From assembly GCA_029982755.1 (NCBI GenBank), contig JARRBR010000012.1:1-41056 (forward strand): 41,056 nucleotides of DNA, in the 5' to 3' direction. Position 1 is the first letter of the stretch, and every line of letters begins with the position of its first letter. A program made the translations under genes and the position numbers. The stretch comes from Rhodocyclaceae bacterium (GTDB taxonomy: Bacteria; Pseudomonadota; Gammaproteobacteria; Burkholderiales; Rhodocyclaceae). Below the pieces are notes generated by a model. The model did no database searches, had not been told where the DNA came from, and was given only the letters and a program-made list of their open reading frames with translations. Positions 7,507 through 15,720 of the stretch are shown here, one piece after another.

Positions 7507-9026
7507 CAGGCGGCCTTCTGTTCGGGAGCCGGCACCTTCAGCTCGACCTTCCACGGCAAGAGCTCATCGACACGATTGACCGGATGCTCGGCGATGCTGC
7601 CGATCACATGACGCAGATAGGCCTCAGGATCGAGGCCGTTGAGCTTGGCCGTGCCGATCAGGCTGTAGATTGCCGCTGCGCGCTCGCCCCCGGCGTCGGA
7701 ACCCGCGAAGAGGAAATTCTTCCGACCCAGGGCGACCGTGCGCAGCGCCCGTTCGGCGGCGTTGTTGTCGATCTCGATGCGCCCGTCGTTGCTGTAGCGC
7801 ACGAGCGCGTCCCAGCGGGCGAGCGCATAGCGGATCGCCTCGGCTAATGCCGATTTCTGCGAGAGTTGTTTGAGCGTGGCGTCGAGCCAGGCGCGTAGCG
7901 CGACCAGCACGGGGCCGGCGCGCGCCTGCCGTTCCGCCCGGCGCAGTTCGGGCGGTTTGCCGCGAATCGACTCTTCCACCGTGTACAGCATGCCGATCTG
8001 CTTGAGCGCCTCGGCCGCCAGGGGCGAGGCCTGCGCCTTGTGCAGGTCGTAGAACTTGCGCCGCACATGCGCCCAGCAGGCGGCTTCCTGGATGGCCCCG
8101 CCCAGATAGAGCGGCGCGAATCCGGCAAAGGCATCGGCCTGCAGCACGCCCTTGAAGTGCGCGAGGTGGCGTTGCGGATGTTCACCCCGGCGATTGGGCG
8201 AGTAGGCGAACCACACGGCCGGCGGCGTCGCGTCGCCTGCGGGGCGGTCGTCACGCACGTAGGTCCACAGCCGACCGGTCCGCGTCTGGCCCTCGCCCGG
8301 CGAGAGCACCGGCACGGGCGTGTCGTCGGCGTGCAGTTTGGTGGCCGAGAGCACATGCTTGCGCAGCGCTTGGACCAACGGACGCAGCAGCGCATTGCAT
8401 TGCCCCACCCAGTCAGCGAGCGTCGAGCGCTCGAGCTCGACGCCCTCGCGAGCGTAGATGGCGCTCTGGCGGTACAGCGGCAGGTGATCGCAATACTTGG
8501 CGACCAGCACATGGGCCAGCAGCCCGGCGCCGGCCAGCCCCCGGGCGATCGGTCGCGCGGGCGCGTTCGCCTGCGCGATCGTGTCGCAGCGGCTGCAGGC
8601 GAACTTCGGGCGCACATGACGGATCACGCGGAAGCTCGCCGGCACGTACTCGAGCATCTCACTAACGGTCTCGCCCAGCTTCTTGAGCGTGCCACCGCAG
8701 GCTGGGCAGTCGCACGCCGAAGGCAAATGCTCCTCGATGTCGCGGGGCAGATGCTCGGGGAGCGGTTTGCGGGGCGGGGGCGCCTCGTTCGTATCGGCCG
8801 GTGCTGCCGCTTCGGTCGGGGTTTCCGCACGCAGGGTTTCGAGCTCTTCGAGCGAGAGCTCGAGCTGGCCGAGCATCTCGTTCATCTGCTCCGAGCTGCG
8901 GCCGAACTGCATGCGGCGCAGCTTGGCGATCAGCAGCTTCAGGTGCTCGATCTCGGCGGCCTGTTCACTCACCTTCGCCCGCAGGGCGATGACTTCGTCA
9001 GGGGCGGAAACAGGCGTGTTCGGCAT
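7506..9026 (-). CDS. tnpC: IS66 transposase TnpC
   Basis: DDE transposase of the element, 506 residues. The N-terminus has a leucine-zipper-like helix (ALRAKVSEQAAEIEHLKLLI), then the IS66 zinc-finger cysteines (CDCPACGG and CSRC), then the catalytic domain with Asp in KLHADDTPVPV, Asp in LQADAFAGF and Glu in the DNNAAERALR region, followed by the short C-terminal IS66 domain. The start is taken at ATG 9026 (MPNTPVSAPDEV); an open frame extends further upstream but overlaps tnpB and has no family-like sequence. There is no frameshift or premature stop. Confidence 0.95.
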   Translation of the reverse strand: MPNTPVSAPDEVIALRAKVSEQAAEIEHLKLLIAKLRRMQFGRSSEQMNEMLGQLELSLEELETLRAETPTEAAAPADTNEAPPPRKPLPEHLPRDIEEHLPSACDCPACGGTLKKLGETVSEMLEYVPASFRVIRHVRPKFACSRCDTIAQANAPARPIARGLAGAGLLAHVLVAKYCDHLPLYRQSAIYAREGVELERSTLADWVGQCNALLRPLVQALRKHVLSATKLHADDTPVPVLSPGEGQTRTGRLWTYVRDDRPAGDATPPAVWFAYSPNRRGEHPQRHLAHFKGVLQADAFAGFAPLYLGGAIQEAACWAHVRRKFYDLHKAQASPLAAEALKQIGMLYTVEESIRGKPPELRRAERQARAGPVLVALRAWLDATLKQLSQKSALAEAIRYALARWDALVRYSNDGRIEIDNNAAERALRTVALGRKNFLFAGSDAGGERAAAIYSLIGTAKLNGLDPEAYLRHVIGSIAEHPVNRVDELLPWKVELKVPAPEQKAA

Positions 9027-9082
9027 GGCGACATGATACCGAAGCAGGCGGCCAAATGCCGTTAAAAGTCGCCTATCTTCCG

Positions 9083-9427
9083 CTATGCAGCCCGATTCGG
9101 TGCCGTTCTGACTGGACGCCGCCAGTCGATGCCCTCGAGCAGCATCGACAACTGGGCCGGCGTCAGCGGCACGGCCCCGTCCGTCACCTGGGGCCAGACG
9201 AACTTGCCCTGTTCGAGCCGCTTGGCGAACAGACACAACCCATCGCCATCCCACCACAGCACCTTGATCCGATCCCCGCGCCGGCCCCGGAACACGAAGA
9301 TCTGACCGCTGAAGGGGTCGGTCTGGAGTTGCGTCTGAACGAGCGCGGCGAGCCCATCGAAGCCGCGCCGCATGTCGGTGATGCCGGCCGCGATCCAGAT
9401 CCGCGTGCCAGAAGGCGGGACGATCAC
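9083..9427 (-). CDS. tnpB: IS66 accessory protein TnpB
   Basis: Protein of 114 residues of the IS66 Orf2 family, known to be required along with TnpA for transposition of IS66-type elements. The hallmarks GITDMRRGFDGLAALV, FVFRGRRGDRIKVLWWDGDG and LTPAQLSMLLEGIDW are present. The start is GTG 9427, overlapping the tnpA stop as GTGA, an arrangement that suggests translational coupling. A 56-bp gap separates it from tnpC. Confidence 0.95.
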   Translation of the reverse strand: MIVPPSGTRIWIAAGITDMRRGFDGLAALVQTQLQTDPFSGQIFVFRGRRGDRIKVLWWDGDGLCLFAKRLEQGKFVWPQVTDGAVPLTPAQLSMLLEGIDWRRPVRTAPNRAA

Positions 9428-9804
9428 CGCACCAGCACCGCGAGAACCTGCGCGAGCACCTGGGCGTCGGGACGTCCTTCGATGGTCAGCCGTGCGCCCT
9501 TGCGCTCAATCGTCAGCCGACCGAACGCGGCCTCTTGGGTATCGAGCATCTCGAGCGCGTCCTCGCTGTCGGTATCGGTGAGGATGATGGGCACGAACGT
9601 AGCCGCTCCCAAGCGGCCTTCCTGGTAGGCCTTGCGCCACGCGAAGATCTGGTTGGCGTTGATGTCATGCAGGCGTGCGAGCCGCGACACGGAGGCGCCC
9701 GGCTGCAGGGACTGCTCGACGACGGCGCGCTTGAACTCGATCGTGTGGCGGCGGTACGGCCCGCGCGTGCCGCGCTGCGGGCGTTGATCCAAATTTCTGT
9801 CCAT
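9424..9804 (-). CDS. tnpA: IS66 accessory protein TnpA
   Basis: First gene of the element, an IS3/IS66 Orf1-like protein of about 126 residues with an N-terminal helix-turn-helix: RRHTIEFKRAVVEQSLQPGASVSRLARLHDINANQIFAWRKAY (about 17-59, abbreviated motif reading) is typical. It probably binds the element ends. The start is ATG 9804; an alternative GTG at 9822 would add six residues, and neither has a clear ribosome-binding site. The C-terminal part (about 75-126) is less conserved. Confidence 0.92.
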   Translation of the reverse strand: MDRNLDQRPQRGTRGPYRRHTIEFKRAVVEQSLQPGASVSRLARLHDINANQIFAWRKAYQEGRLGAATFVPIILTDTDSEDALEMLDTQEAAFGRLTIERKGARLTIEGRPDAQVLAQVLAVLVR

Positions 9805-9872
9805 GAATGGAATCGTGGGCACAAATTTGGGTGCCCCCTCCGAGGGGCGATCCTCAGCGACGGCTACGCTGA

Positions 9873-9901
9873 AGGGAAGACGGCGGTGGGCGGACGCTTA
9901 C
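9873..9901 (-). repeat. IS66 terminal inverted repeat (tnpA side)
   Basis: Read inward on the minus strand, it begins GTAAGCGTCCGCCCACCG and pairs with the left end at 25 of 29 positions. The tnpA promoter is expected between this repeat and 9804, but I see no convincing hexamers. Confidence 0.92.
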
Positions 9902-9909
9902 CGTTGTCC
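9902..9909. repeat. Target-site duplication, right copy (CGTTGTCC)
   Basis: Identical to 7207-7214 on the other side of the IS66 element. Removing one copy plus the element restores the cyclotransferase reading frame (Leu-Asp-Asn-Gly-Glu-Val). Confidence 0.95.
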
Positions 9910-10280
9910 AGTGTCGCCTTGGTGAGCACGCGCACGTAGTCCGCGCCCTCGAATTCGTCCAGCGTCTTCCAGTGCGCTGCGAGGTTCTCGGACTGGAAAA
10001 CGTGGCCTTCGATGTCCTGTCCGTCTTCGCTCGGCACCATCGCCGGGAAGCCGGATTGCGCGAAGCCCCAGCCGGCCTTGATCAGCTTGCCCTTGACGCG
10101 CGCGGCCTGCCAGGCGCCGCCGATCTTCTGCATCACGTGTTCATTTGGGCGGCCGGGACCGAGGGTGCCGTAGACGAACAGTCGTTCCATGGGATTACCT
10201 TGCGTGGGTGCCGACGATTGAGCGCCGGGTGACCGGGGGTGTGCGGCTTGGGACTACAGGTCGGGCGCGCCGCGGCGCGC

Positions 10281-10907
10281 CTAACGCGTGACGATCAGCC
10301 GCAGCCCGAGCGCGACGAAGATGGACCCGGCGACCCGGTCCAGCCACAGGCCCACGCGCGGTTTGCGTTGGAGCCACTGGCCGATGGCGCCGGCGAAGTA
10401 GCCGAGCAGGCCGAAGAGCAGGGCGGCCTGCAGCGTGAAGACCAGGCCCAGCAGCGCCATCTGCAGGCCGACGTTGCCGTTGGCCGGAACGACGAACTGC
10501 GGCAGGAAGGCTATGAAGAACAGCGCGACCTTGGGGTTGATGGCGTTGGCGACCACGCCCTTGAAGAACAGCTTCGACAACGGCTGGTCGGCGATGCCCG
10601 CGTGGCCGACCTGCGCGCCGCCGGTGCTGCGCAGGGCCTGGATGCCCAGCCACAGCAGGTAGAGCCCGCCGACGACCCTGAGCGCGGTGAAGGCGAGCGG
10701 CGAGGCGGCGATCAGCGCGCTGACGCCGATCACCGTCAGCGCGGTGTGGCTCAGGCAGCCGAGCGCGCAGCCCAGGCCGAAGGCGATGCCCCGGCTGCGG
10801 CCCCTGGCCATGCCCATCGCCAGCACCATCAGGTTGTCCGGGCCGGGCGAGACGGTGACGATGACCGCGGCGAGCAGGAAGGCGAGGAGCTGGTCCGGGA
10901 CGAGCAT
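10281..10907 (-). CDS. LysE/RhtB-family amino-acid exporter
   Basis: Inner-membrane efflux protein of 208 residues, the standard length. The N-terminal signature VTVSPGPDNLMVLAMGMARG with its Pro-Gly-Pro is diagnostic. Six hydrophobic segments can be read, including ALTVIGVSALIAASPLAF and ALFFIAFLPQFV, and NAINPKVALFF in the middle is also typical. The family exports amino acids such as homoserine, threonine, lysine or leucine; which one cannot be told here. It lies 90 bp downstream of the interrupted cyclotransferase gene's start and 21 bp from the DUF475 gene, on the same strand as the latter. Confidence 0.92.
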   Translation of the reverse strand: MLVPDQLLAFLLAAVIVTVSPGPDNLMVLAMGMARGRSRGIAFGLGCALGCLSHTALTVIGVSALIAASPLAFTALRVVGGLYLLWLGIQALRSTGGAQVGHAGIADQPLSKLFFKGVVANAINPKVALFFIAFLPQFVVPANGNVGLQMALLGLVFTLQAALLFGLLGYFAGAIGQWLQRKPRVGLWLDRVAGSIFVALGLRLIVTR

Positions 10908-10928
10908 GGCGGTGGGTGCGTGCCGGGT

Positions 10929-11945
10929 TCAGCGGGCCAGGGCGGTGCGGTTATGGCGGATCGAGCTCCACAACGACGCAGCAATCAGCACCGCACCGAT
11001 CAGGCCGGTGATGGTCTCGGGGATGTGCACATGCACGCCGATGAACATGATCGCCGCCAGCGCGCCGATCGCCCAGAAGGCGCCGTGCTCCAGATAGCGG
11101 TAGGCTTCCAGCGTGCCGCGATAGACCAGCATCAGCGTGAACGAGCGCACGAACATGGCGCCGACGCCGAGGCCGATGGCGATGATCGGCAGGCTGTTGG
11201 TGAGCGCGAAGGCGCCGATCACGCCGTCGAAGCTGAACGAGGCGTCGAGCAGTTCGAGGTACATGAAGCCGGCGAAGCCGGTCTTGGCCACCACCTGGCC
11301 GCCTTCGCCTTCCTCGCCGCCCATGATGGCGCCGATGCCGTCGGCGAGGATGTAGACGATCAGCCCCCACACGCCGGCGACGATGAACTCCATGCGCCGC
11401 TCGGCGCCGTCGAGCCAGGCCGAACTCGCCAGGATGGCGAGCAGCGTGAACATGATCTGCGCCGCTTCCAGGCGGCCGAGCTGGGTCAGCGGGGCCTCGA
11501 TCGGGGCGAGCCAGTGGGTGTCCTTGTTCACGTCGATGAAGAACTTGAGGAACACCATCATCAGGAAGGCGCCGCCGAAGGCCGCGATCTCGTGGTGCGC
11601 CGAGGTGAGGATGCGCGCGTACTCGTCGGGGTTGAACAGCGCCAGATCGACGACCGCCACCGGCCCCAGGTTGGCGACCACGCCGACGATGGCGAGCGGG
11701 AACACGATGCGCATGCCGAACACCGCGATCAGGATGCCCCACAGCAGGAAGCGCTGGCGCCACTTCTCGTCCATGTGGCGCAGCACGGTGGCATTGACCA
11801 CCGCGTTGTCGAAGGACAGCGAGGTTTCCAGCACGGCCAGCACGGCGACGATGAAGACGGCCGACCAGCCGCCGACCAGGTAGCCGCCGATGAGGCCGAA
11901 CACAGTGAAGCCGATCGACCAGGTGAAGTACTTGAGGTTCTGCAT
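10929..11945 (-). CDS. DUF475 family integral membrane protein (TerC-like superfamily)
   Basis: Polytopic membrane protein of 338 residues with about eight to nine hydrophobic segments. The acidic motifs LETSLSFDNAVVNA near the N-terminus and LLDASFSFDGVIGAFALT in the second half form the paired (E/D)xxFSxDxx repeats of the TerC/DUF475 superfamily, whose members are linked to metal-ion export or tellurite resistance. The paired acidic motifs inside the membrane would suit binding of a divalent cation, but no substrate is established for DUF475. It may be co-transcribed with the LysE gene downstream. Confidence 0.88.
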   Translation of the reverse strand: MQNLKYFTWSIGFTVFGLIGGYLVGGWSAVFIVAVLAVLETSLSFDNAVVNATVLRHMDEKWRQRFLLWGILIAVFGMRIVFPLAIVGVVANLGPVAVVDLALFNPDEYARILTSAHHEIAAFGGAFLMMVFLKFFIDVNKDTHWLAPIEAPLTQLGRLEAAQIMFTLLAILASSAWLDGAERRMEFIVAGVWGLIVYILADGIGAIMGGEEGEGGQVVAKTGFAGFMYLELLDASFSFDGVIGAFALTNSLPIIAIGLGVGAMFVRSFTLMLVYRGTLEAYRYLEHGAFWAIGALAAIMFIGVHVHIPETITGLIGAVLIAASLWSSIRHNRTALAR

Positions 11946-12033
11946 GGGGAGCGAGCGCGAAAAAGGTGCGCAATGTTAGCGCTTTCGCTCCCGCTCTGCT
12001 CCCCGGCTGCGGGCCGGTTCTCCCTCCGGCCGC

Positions 12034-12768
12034 CTACGCGTCCTCGCCCAGATAGGCCGCGCGCACCTTCGGATCCTGCAGCAGTGCACCGCCGGTGCCG
12101 GTGAGCGTGATCCGCCCCGACTCCATGACGTAGCCGCGCTGGGCGAACTCAAGCGCGAGGTTGGCGTTCTGCTCGACGAGCAGGATGGTGACGCCCTCGC
12201 GCGCCACCGACTGCACGACCTCGAAGATCTTCTCCACTACCAGCGGCGCCAGGCCCATCGAGGGTTCGTCGAGCAGCAGCAGGCGCGGGCGCGACAGCAG
12301 GGCCCGGCCGATCGCCACCATCTGCTGCTCGCCGCCCGACAGCGTGCCGGCGACCTGGGGCAGGCGTTCCTTGACGCGCGGCAACATCGTGTAGACCCGC
12401 TCGAGGTCGGCCTCGATGGCGGCGGCGTCGTTGCGGCTGTAGGCGCCCATGCGCAGGTTCTCTTCCACCGTCAGGCGGGTGAAGATGCCGCGCCCCTCGG
12501 GCACCAGCGCGATGCCGGCGCGCAGGCGACGGTGTGCGGGCAGGGCGTTGATACGCTCGCCGCGGTACTCGATGTCGCCGCCGGCGATCGGCAGCACGCC
12601 GGCGATGGCGTTGAGCGTGGTGGTCTTGCCGGCGCCGTTGGCGCCGATCAGGCACACGGTCTCGCCGGCACGGAGTTCGAGGTCGATGCCCTTGACCGCC
12701 TGGATGCCGCCGTAGGCGATCTTCAGTCCCTGCAGGCGCAGCAGCGGCGAGCCTTGTTCAGTGTGCAT
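12034..12768 (-). CDS. livF: Branched-chain amino acid ABC transporter, ATPase LivF
   Basis: Second ATPase of a Liv (HAAT) uptake system, 244 residues, cytoplasmic. Walker A GANGAGKT, signature LSGGEQQ, Walker B LLLLDEP and the switch His region (VEQNANLAL, with Gln-Asn instead of a clear His as often in LivF) are present. ATG 12768 is preferred because GGAGG lies 6 nt upstream; it overlaps the end of livG by 11 bp. An open extension of nine residues upstream is less likely. Last gene of livHMGF. Confidence 0.95.
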   Translation of the reverse strand: MHTEQGSPLLRLQGLKIAYGGIQAVKGIDLELRAGETVCLIGANGAGKTTTLNAIAGVLPIAGGDIEYRGERINALPAHRRLRAGIALVPEGRGIFTRLTVEENLRMGAYSRNDAAAIEADLERVYTMLPRVKERLPQVAGTLSGGEQQMVAIGRALLSRPRLLLLDEPSMGLAPLVVEKIFEVVQSVAREGVTILLVEQNANLALEFAQRGYVMESGRITLTGTGGALLQDPKVRAAYLGEDA

Positions 12769-13531
12769 GCTTGCCTCCGCCCAGGTAGGCGGCAATCACC
12801 GCGTCGTCCTTCTGCACCACGGCGGGCACGTCCTCGGCGATCTTCCGCCCGAAGTCGAGCACCGCGACGCGGTCGCACAGGCCCATCACCAGCTTCACGT
12901 CGTGCTCGATCAGCATCACGGTGATGCCGTCATTGCGGATCTGCTGGATGAGCTGCTTGAGCTGCCCGGTCTCGGTGGCGTTCATGCCGGCGGCGGGTTC
13001 GTCGAGCGCCAGCAGCTGCGGTTCGGTGGCGAGCGCGCGCGCGATCTCGAGCCGGCGCTGGTCGCCGTAGGACAGGTTCTTCGACACCACGTCGGCGAAG
13101 CGCTCGATGCCGACGTAGCGCAGCAGCTCGTAGGCGCGCTCCGTGGTCAGGCGCTCTTCCTCGCGGGTGAAGCGGTTCTGCGTCAGCACGCCCCACACGC
13201 CGGCCTTTGTGCGGATGTGGTGGCCGGCCATGACGTTCTCGAGCGCGGTGAGGTCGCGGAACAGGCGGATGTTCTGGAAGGTGCGGGCGATGCCGCGGCC
13301 GACGACCTTGTGCGGCTTGCCGGTGGGCAGCAGGCTGCCGTTGAACACGAACTCGCCGCCGTCGGGCGTGTAGGCGCCGGTGAGCACGTTGAAGAAGGTG
13401 GTCTTGCCGGCGCCGTTGGGGCCGATCAGGCCATAGACCTCGCCCTTGCGGATGGTCAGCGACACGTCGGACAGGGCCTGGAGGCCGCCGAAGCGCTTGC
13501 CGATGTTGCGGGCCTCGAGCAGGGTGATCAC
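12758..13531 (-). CDS. livG: Branched-chain amino acid ABC transporter, ATPase LivG
   Basis: ATP-binding subunit of 257 residues with Walker A GPNGAGKTT, the LivG-specific GIARTFQNIRLF segment, signature LSYGDQRR, Walker B LLALDEP and switch His in LIEHD. It starts with GTG 13531, overlapping the livM stop as GTGA (13528-13531), consistent with coupled translation. Works as a heterodimer with LivF under the LivH/LivM permeases. Confidence 0.95.
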   Translation of the reverse strand: MITLLEARNIGKRFGGLQALSDVSLTIRKGEVYGLIGPNGAGKTTFFNVLTGAYTPDGGEFVFNGSLLPTGKPHKVVGRGIARTFQNIRLFRDLTALENVMAGHHIRTKAGVWGVLTQNRFTREEERLTTERAYELLRYVGIERFADVVSKNLSYGDQRRLEIARALATEPQLLALDEPAAGMNATETGQLKQLIQQIRNDGITVMLIEHDVKLVMGLCDRVAVLDFGRKIAEDVPAVVQKDDAVIAAYLGGGKHAH

Positions 13532-14637
13532 TTCGCGCCCTCCCGCTTCAGCGTGGCGCTCAGGTGCTTGTCGTGGCAGTAGCGCGCGCGCGCCGGGATC
13601 ATGCCGGCCGGGCGCAGCAGCATCATCAGGATCATCGCCAGCGACAGCAGCAGCATGCGCAGCACCTCGGGGTCGAGCAGCACGTGGCCGAACAGCGTCT
13701 GCTGCAGCGGCACCGCGACGTCGCGCAGTACCTCGGGCAGCAGGGCGAGGACGAAGGCGCCGACCACCGCGCCGGCGATGTTGCCCATGCCGCCGAACAC
13801 CACCATGGTCAGCACCGCGATCGACTCCATCAGGCTGAAGCTCTCCGGGCTGACGAAGCCCTGGAAGGCGCCGAACAGGCAGCCCGCCACGCCGCCGAAG
13901 GTGGCGCCGAGCGCGAACGCGAGCAGCTTCATGTCGCGGGTATTGATGCCGATCGCCTTGGCTGCGAGCTCGTCGTCACGCATCGCGGCCCACGCGCGGC
14001 CGATGCGCGAGATCTGCAGGCGCTGGATGAAGACGATCGAGGCGACCACCGCGGCCAGGAAGAAGTAGTAGTAGAGAAACAGCGAGTTGATGGTGAAGTC
14101 CTCGCCGATGCGGATGTTGCGCGACAGGTCCCAGCCGAACAGGCTGATCGGGTCGATCATGTTGATGCCCTGCGGGCCGTTGGTGATGTTCACCGGGTGG
14201 TTCAGGTTGAGCATGAAGATGCGCACGATCTCGCCGAAGCCGAGGGTCACGATGGCCAGGTAGTCGCCGCGTAATCGCAATACCGGAAAGCCGAGCATAA
14301 CGCCGGCCAGCGCGGCGAAGGCGGCACCGAGCGGCAGGATCACCCAGAACGGCAGGTGGATGTCGAAGTGCGGCGAGGCCAGGAAGGCGAAAGTGTAGGC
14401 GCCCACCGCGTAGAACGCGATGTAGCCGAGGTCGAGCAGGCCGGCGAAGCCGACGACCAGATTGAGACCGAGCGCCAGCATCATGTAAAGCAGCGCGAAG
14501 TCGAGGATGCGCACCCAGCTGCGGCCGAACTGCCAGGCGATGAAGGGCGCGGCGATGGCGATGATGATGATGAGCCAGCGCGCGGCGGTGGGGTTGCGCT
14601 TGCCCAGCCAGGGGACGGCGGCGACGAGTTCGTTCAT
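13528..14637 (-). CDS. livM: Branched-chain amino acid ABC transporter, permease LivM
   Basis: Inner-membrane permease of 369 residues with about nine to ten transmembrane segments. The family core is clear: LDLGYIAFYAVGAYTFA, FPVLRLRGDYLAIVTLGFGEIVR (read in parts), and VFGGMGNIAGAVVGAF near the C-terminus. It pairs with LivH to form the channel. The last 25 residues (ARARYCHDKHLSATLKREGAK in part) form a charged cytoplasmic tail. There is a 13-bp gap to livH and a 4-bp overlap with livG. Confidence 0.94.
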   Translation of the reverse strand: MNELVAAVPWLGKRNPTAARWLIIIIAIAAPFIAWQFGRSWVRILDFALLYMMLALGLNLVVGFAGLLDLGYIAFYAVGAYTFAFLASPHFDIHLPFWVILPLGAAFAALAGVMLGFPVLRLRGDYLAIVTLGFGEIVRIFMLNLNHPVNITNGPQGINMIDPISLFGWDLSRNIRIGEDFTINSLFLYYYFFLAAVVASIVFIQRLQISRIGRAWAAMRDDELAAKAIGINTRDMKLLAFALGATFGGVAGCLFGAFQGFVSPESFSLMESIAVLTMVVFGGMGNIAGAVVGAFVLALLPEVLRDVAVPLQQTLFGHVLLDPEVLRMLLLSLAMILMMLLRPAGMIPARARYCHDKHLSATLKREGAK

Positions 14638-14650
14638 GGTGCGTGCTCGC

Positions 14651-15583
14651 TCAGGCCCGGTCCGACACGCGTTCGCCGAGCAGGCCGGTGGGGCGGAAGA
14701 TCAGCACCAGGCCGAGGATGATGAAGGCGAAGATGTCCTGGTAGGACGAATTGAGGAAGCCGAAGGTGAGGTGCTCGATGTAACCGGCGCCGAAGGATTC
14801 GACCAGGCCGAGCACGACGCCGCCCAGCATGGCGCCGCCGAGGTTGCCGATACCGCCCAGCACCGCCGCGGTGAAGGCCTTGAGGCCGGGCATGAAGCCC
14901 ATGCCGTAGTGGGCGATGCCGTAGTTGCTGGCGAACATCACGCCGGCTACTGCAGCGAGCGCGGCGCCGATGACGAAGGTGAGCGCGATCACCGCGTTGG
15001 TGTCCACCCCCATCAGGCTGGCGACGCGGTGGTTCTCGGCGGTGGCGCGCATCGCGCGGCCGATCCGGGTGCGATTGACGAGCAACAGCAGGCCGCTCAT
15101 CAGCAGCGCCGACACCACCACGATGGTGATCTGCACCGGGGTCACGAACACGCCGGGGATCGGCTGCAGCGGGGTGGTCGGGATCAGCTGCGGGAAGGTG
15201 TGGTAGTTGCGGCCCCAGATGATCATCGCGAGGGTCTGCAGCAGGAAGGACACGCCGATCGCGGTGATCAGCGGTGCCAGGCGCGGCGCGTTGCGCAGCC
15301 GCCGGTAGGCGAGCCGTTCCATCGTGAAGCCGAGCAGCATGCAGATCACCATCGCCACGGCGAGCGCGATCGCCAGCATCACCAGCGGGGACATGCCGGG
15401 CGCGATGCCCATCAGGAACATCATGGTCTGCAGCGCGACCAGCGCGCCCACCATCAGCACGTCGCCGTGGGCGAAGTTGATCAGGCCGAGGATGCCGTAG
15501 ACCATCGTGTAGCCGAGCGCGATCAGCGCGTAGACGCTGCCGATCACCAGCCCGTTGATGAATTGCTGGATCAGGGTTTCCAT
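14651..15583 (-). CDS. livH: Branched-chain amino acid ABC transporter, permease LivH
   Basis: Permease of 310 residues with about eight transmembrane segments. It begins METLIQQFINGLVIGSVYAL, followed by GLINFAHGDVLMVGA, both standard for LivH; GIGNLGGAMLGGVVLGLVE lies near the C-terminus. Separated from livK by 137 bp that contain strong stem-loops, as is common where the binding protein must be made in excess. Confidence 0.95.
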   Translation of the reverse strand: METLIQQFINGLVIGSVYALIALGYTMVYGILGLINFAHGDVLMVGALVALQTMMFLMGIAPGMSPLVMLAIALAVAMVICMLLGFTMERLAYRRLRNAPRLAPLITAIGVSFLLQTLAMIIWGRNYHTFPQLIPTTPLQPIPGVFVTPVQITIVVVSALLMSGLLLLVNRTRIGRAMRATAENHRVASLMGVDTNAVIALTFVIGAALAAVAGVMFASNYGIAHYGMGFMPGLKAFTAAVLGGIGNLGGAMLGGVVLGLVESFGAGYIEHLTFGFLNSSYQDIFAFIILGLVLIFRPTGLLGERVSDRA

Positions 15584-15624
15584 GCTGCCTTCTTGTTTTC
15601 GGGGGCCGCGGGAGCGTGGCGCGG

Positions 15625-15709
15625 CGGACGCGGGACCATTCCCGGGTCCGCCGGTGTGGGCAAGGCGCCTGCTGGCGCCGCCCGCGCGTTCCGCTCACGG
15701 GGCGCGGGC
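15625..15709 (-). promoter_or_regulatory. Intercistronic stem-loops between livK and livH
   Basis: Two strong inverted repeats. The first pairs 15625-15635 with 15640-15650 (11 bp, one mismatch, 4-nt loop CCAT). The second pairs GCCCGCGC (15680-15687) with GCGCGGGC (15702-15709) around a 14-nt loop. Neither is followed by a long T-run on the minus strand. Likely effect, by analogy with other binding-protein operons: protection of livK mRNA and partial read-through to the permease genes. Confidence 0.55.
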
Positions 15710-15720
15710 GGTCAGGACGC

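Larger units (their letters stand above)
7215..9901 (-). mobile_element. Complete IS66-family insertion sequence (2687 bp)
   Basis: The ends are defined by matching terminal inverted repeats that start GTAAGCGTCCG, the GTAA start being typical of IS66, and by a perfect flanking 8-bp duplication CGTTGTCC. Inside, all on the minus strand, lie tnpA, tnpB, tnpC and a fourth small gene, linked by 4-bp start/stop overlaps (tnpA/tnpB and tnpC/orf4). All frames are intact, so the element may still be active. It has inserted into a gamma-glutamylcyclotransferase-like gene and disrupts it. Confidence 0.96.
9864..10190 (-). pseudogene. Gamma-glutamylcyclotransferase-like gene, N-terminal part, disrupted by IS66
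   Basis: The minus-strand frame begins MERLFVYGTLGPGRPNEHVM, the YGTL glycine loop of the GGCT/AIG2-like fold. It carries the conserved acidic residue in DEFEGADYVRV, the position of the catalytic Glu in gamma-glutamylcyclotransferases. The genuine sequence stops at 9902. The last 13 residues up to the stop at 9864 are translated from IS66 terminal sequence and replace the true C-terminus found at 7136-7214. The truncated product lacks the last strand of the fold and is probably non-functional. The intact ancestor would be 119 residues. Exact substrate (gamma-glutamyl peptides, glutathione or gamma-glutamylamines) is unknown. Confidence 0.9.

Noticed and set aside
9026-9257. Longer start for TnpC reaching 9257.
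   Set aside because: The extension overlaps tnpB, is not similar to the IS66 transposase N-terminus, and a family-like start (MPNTPVSAPDEV) lies at 9026.
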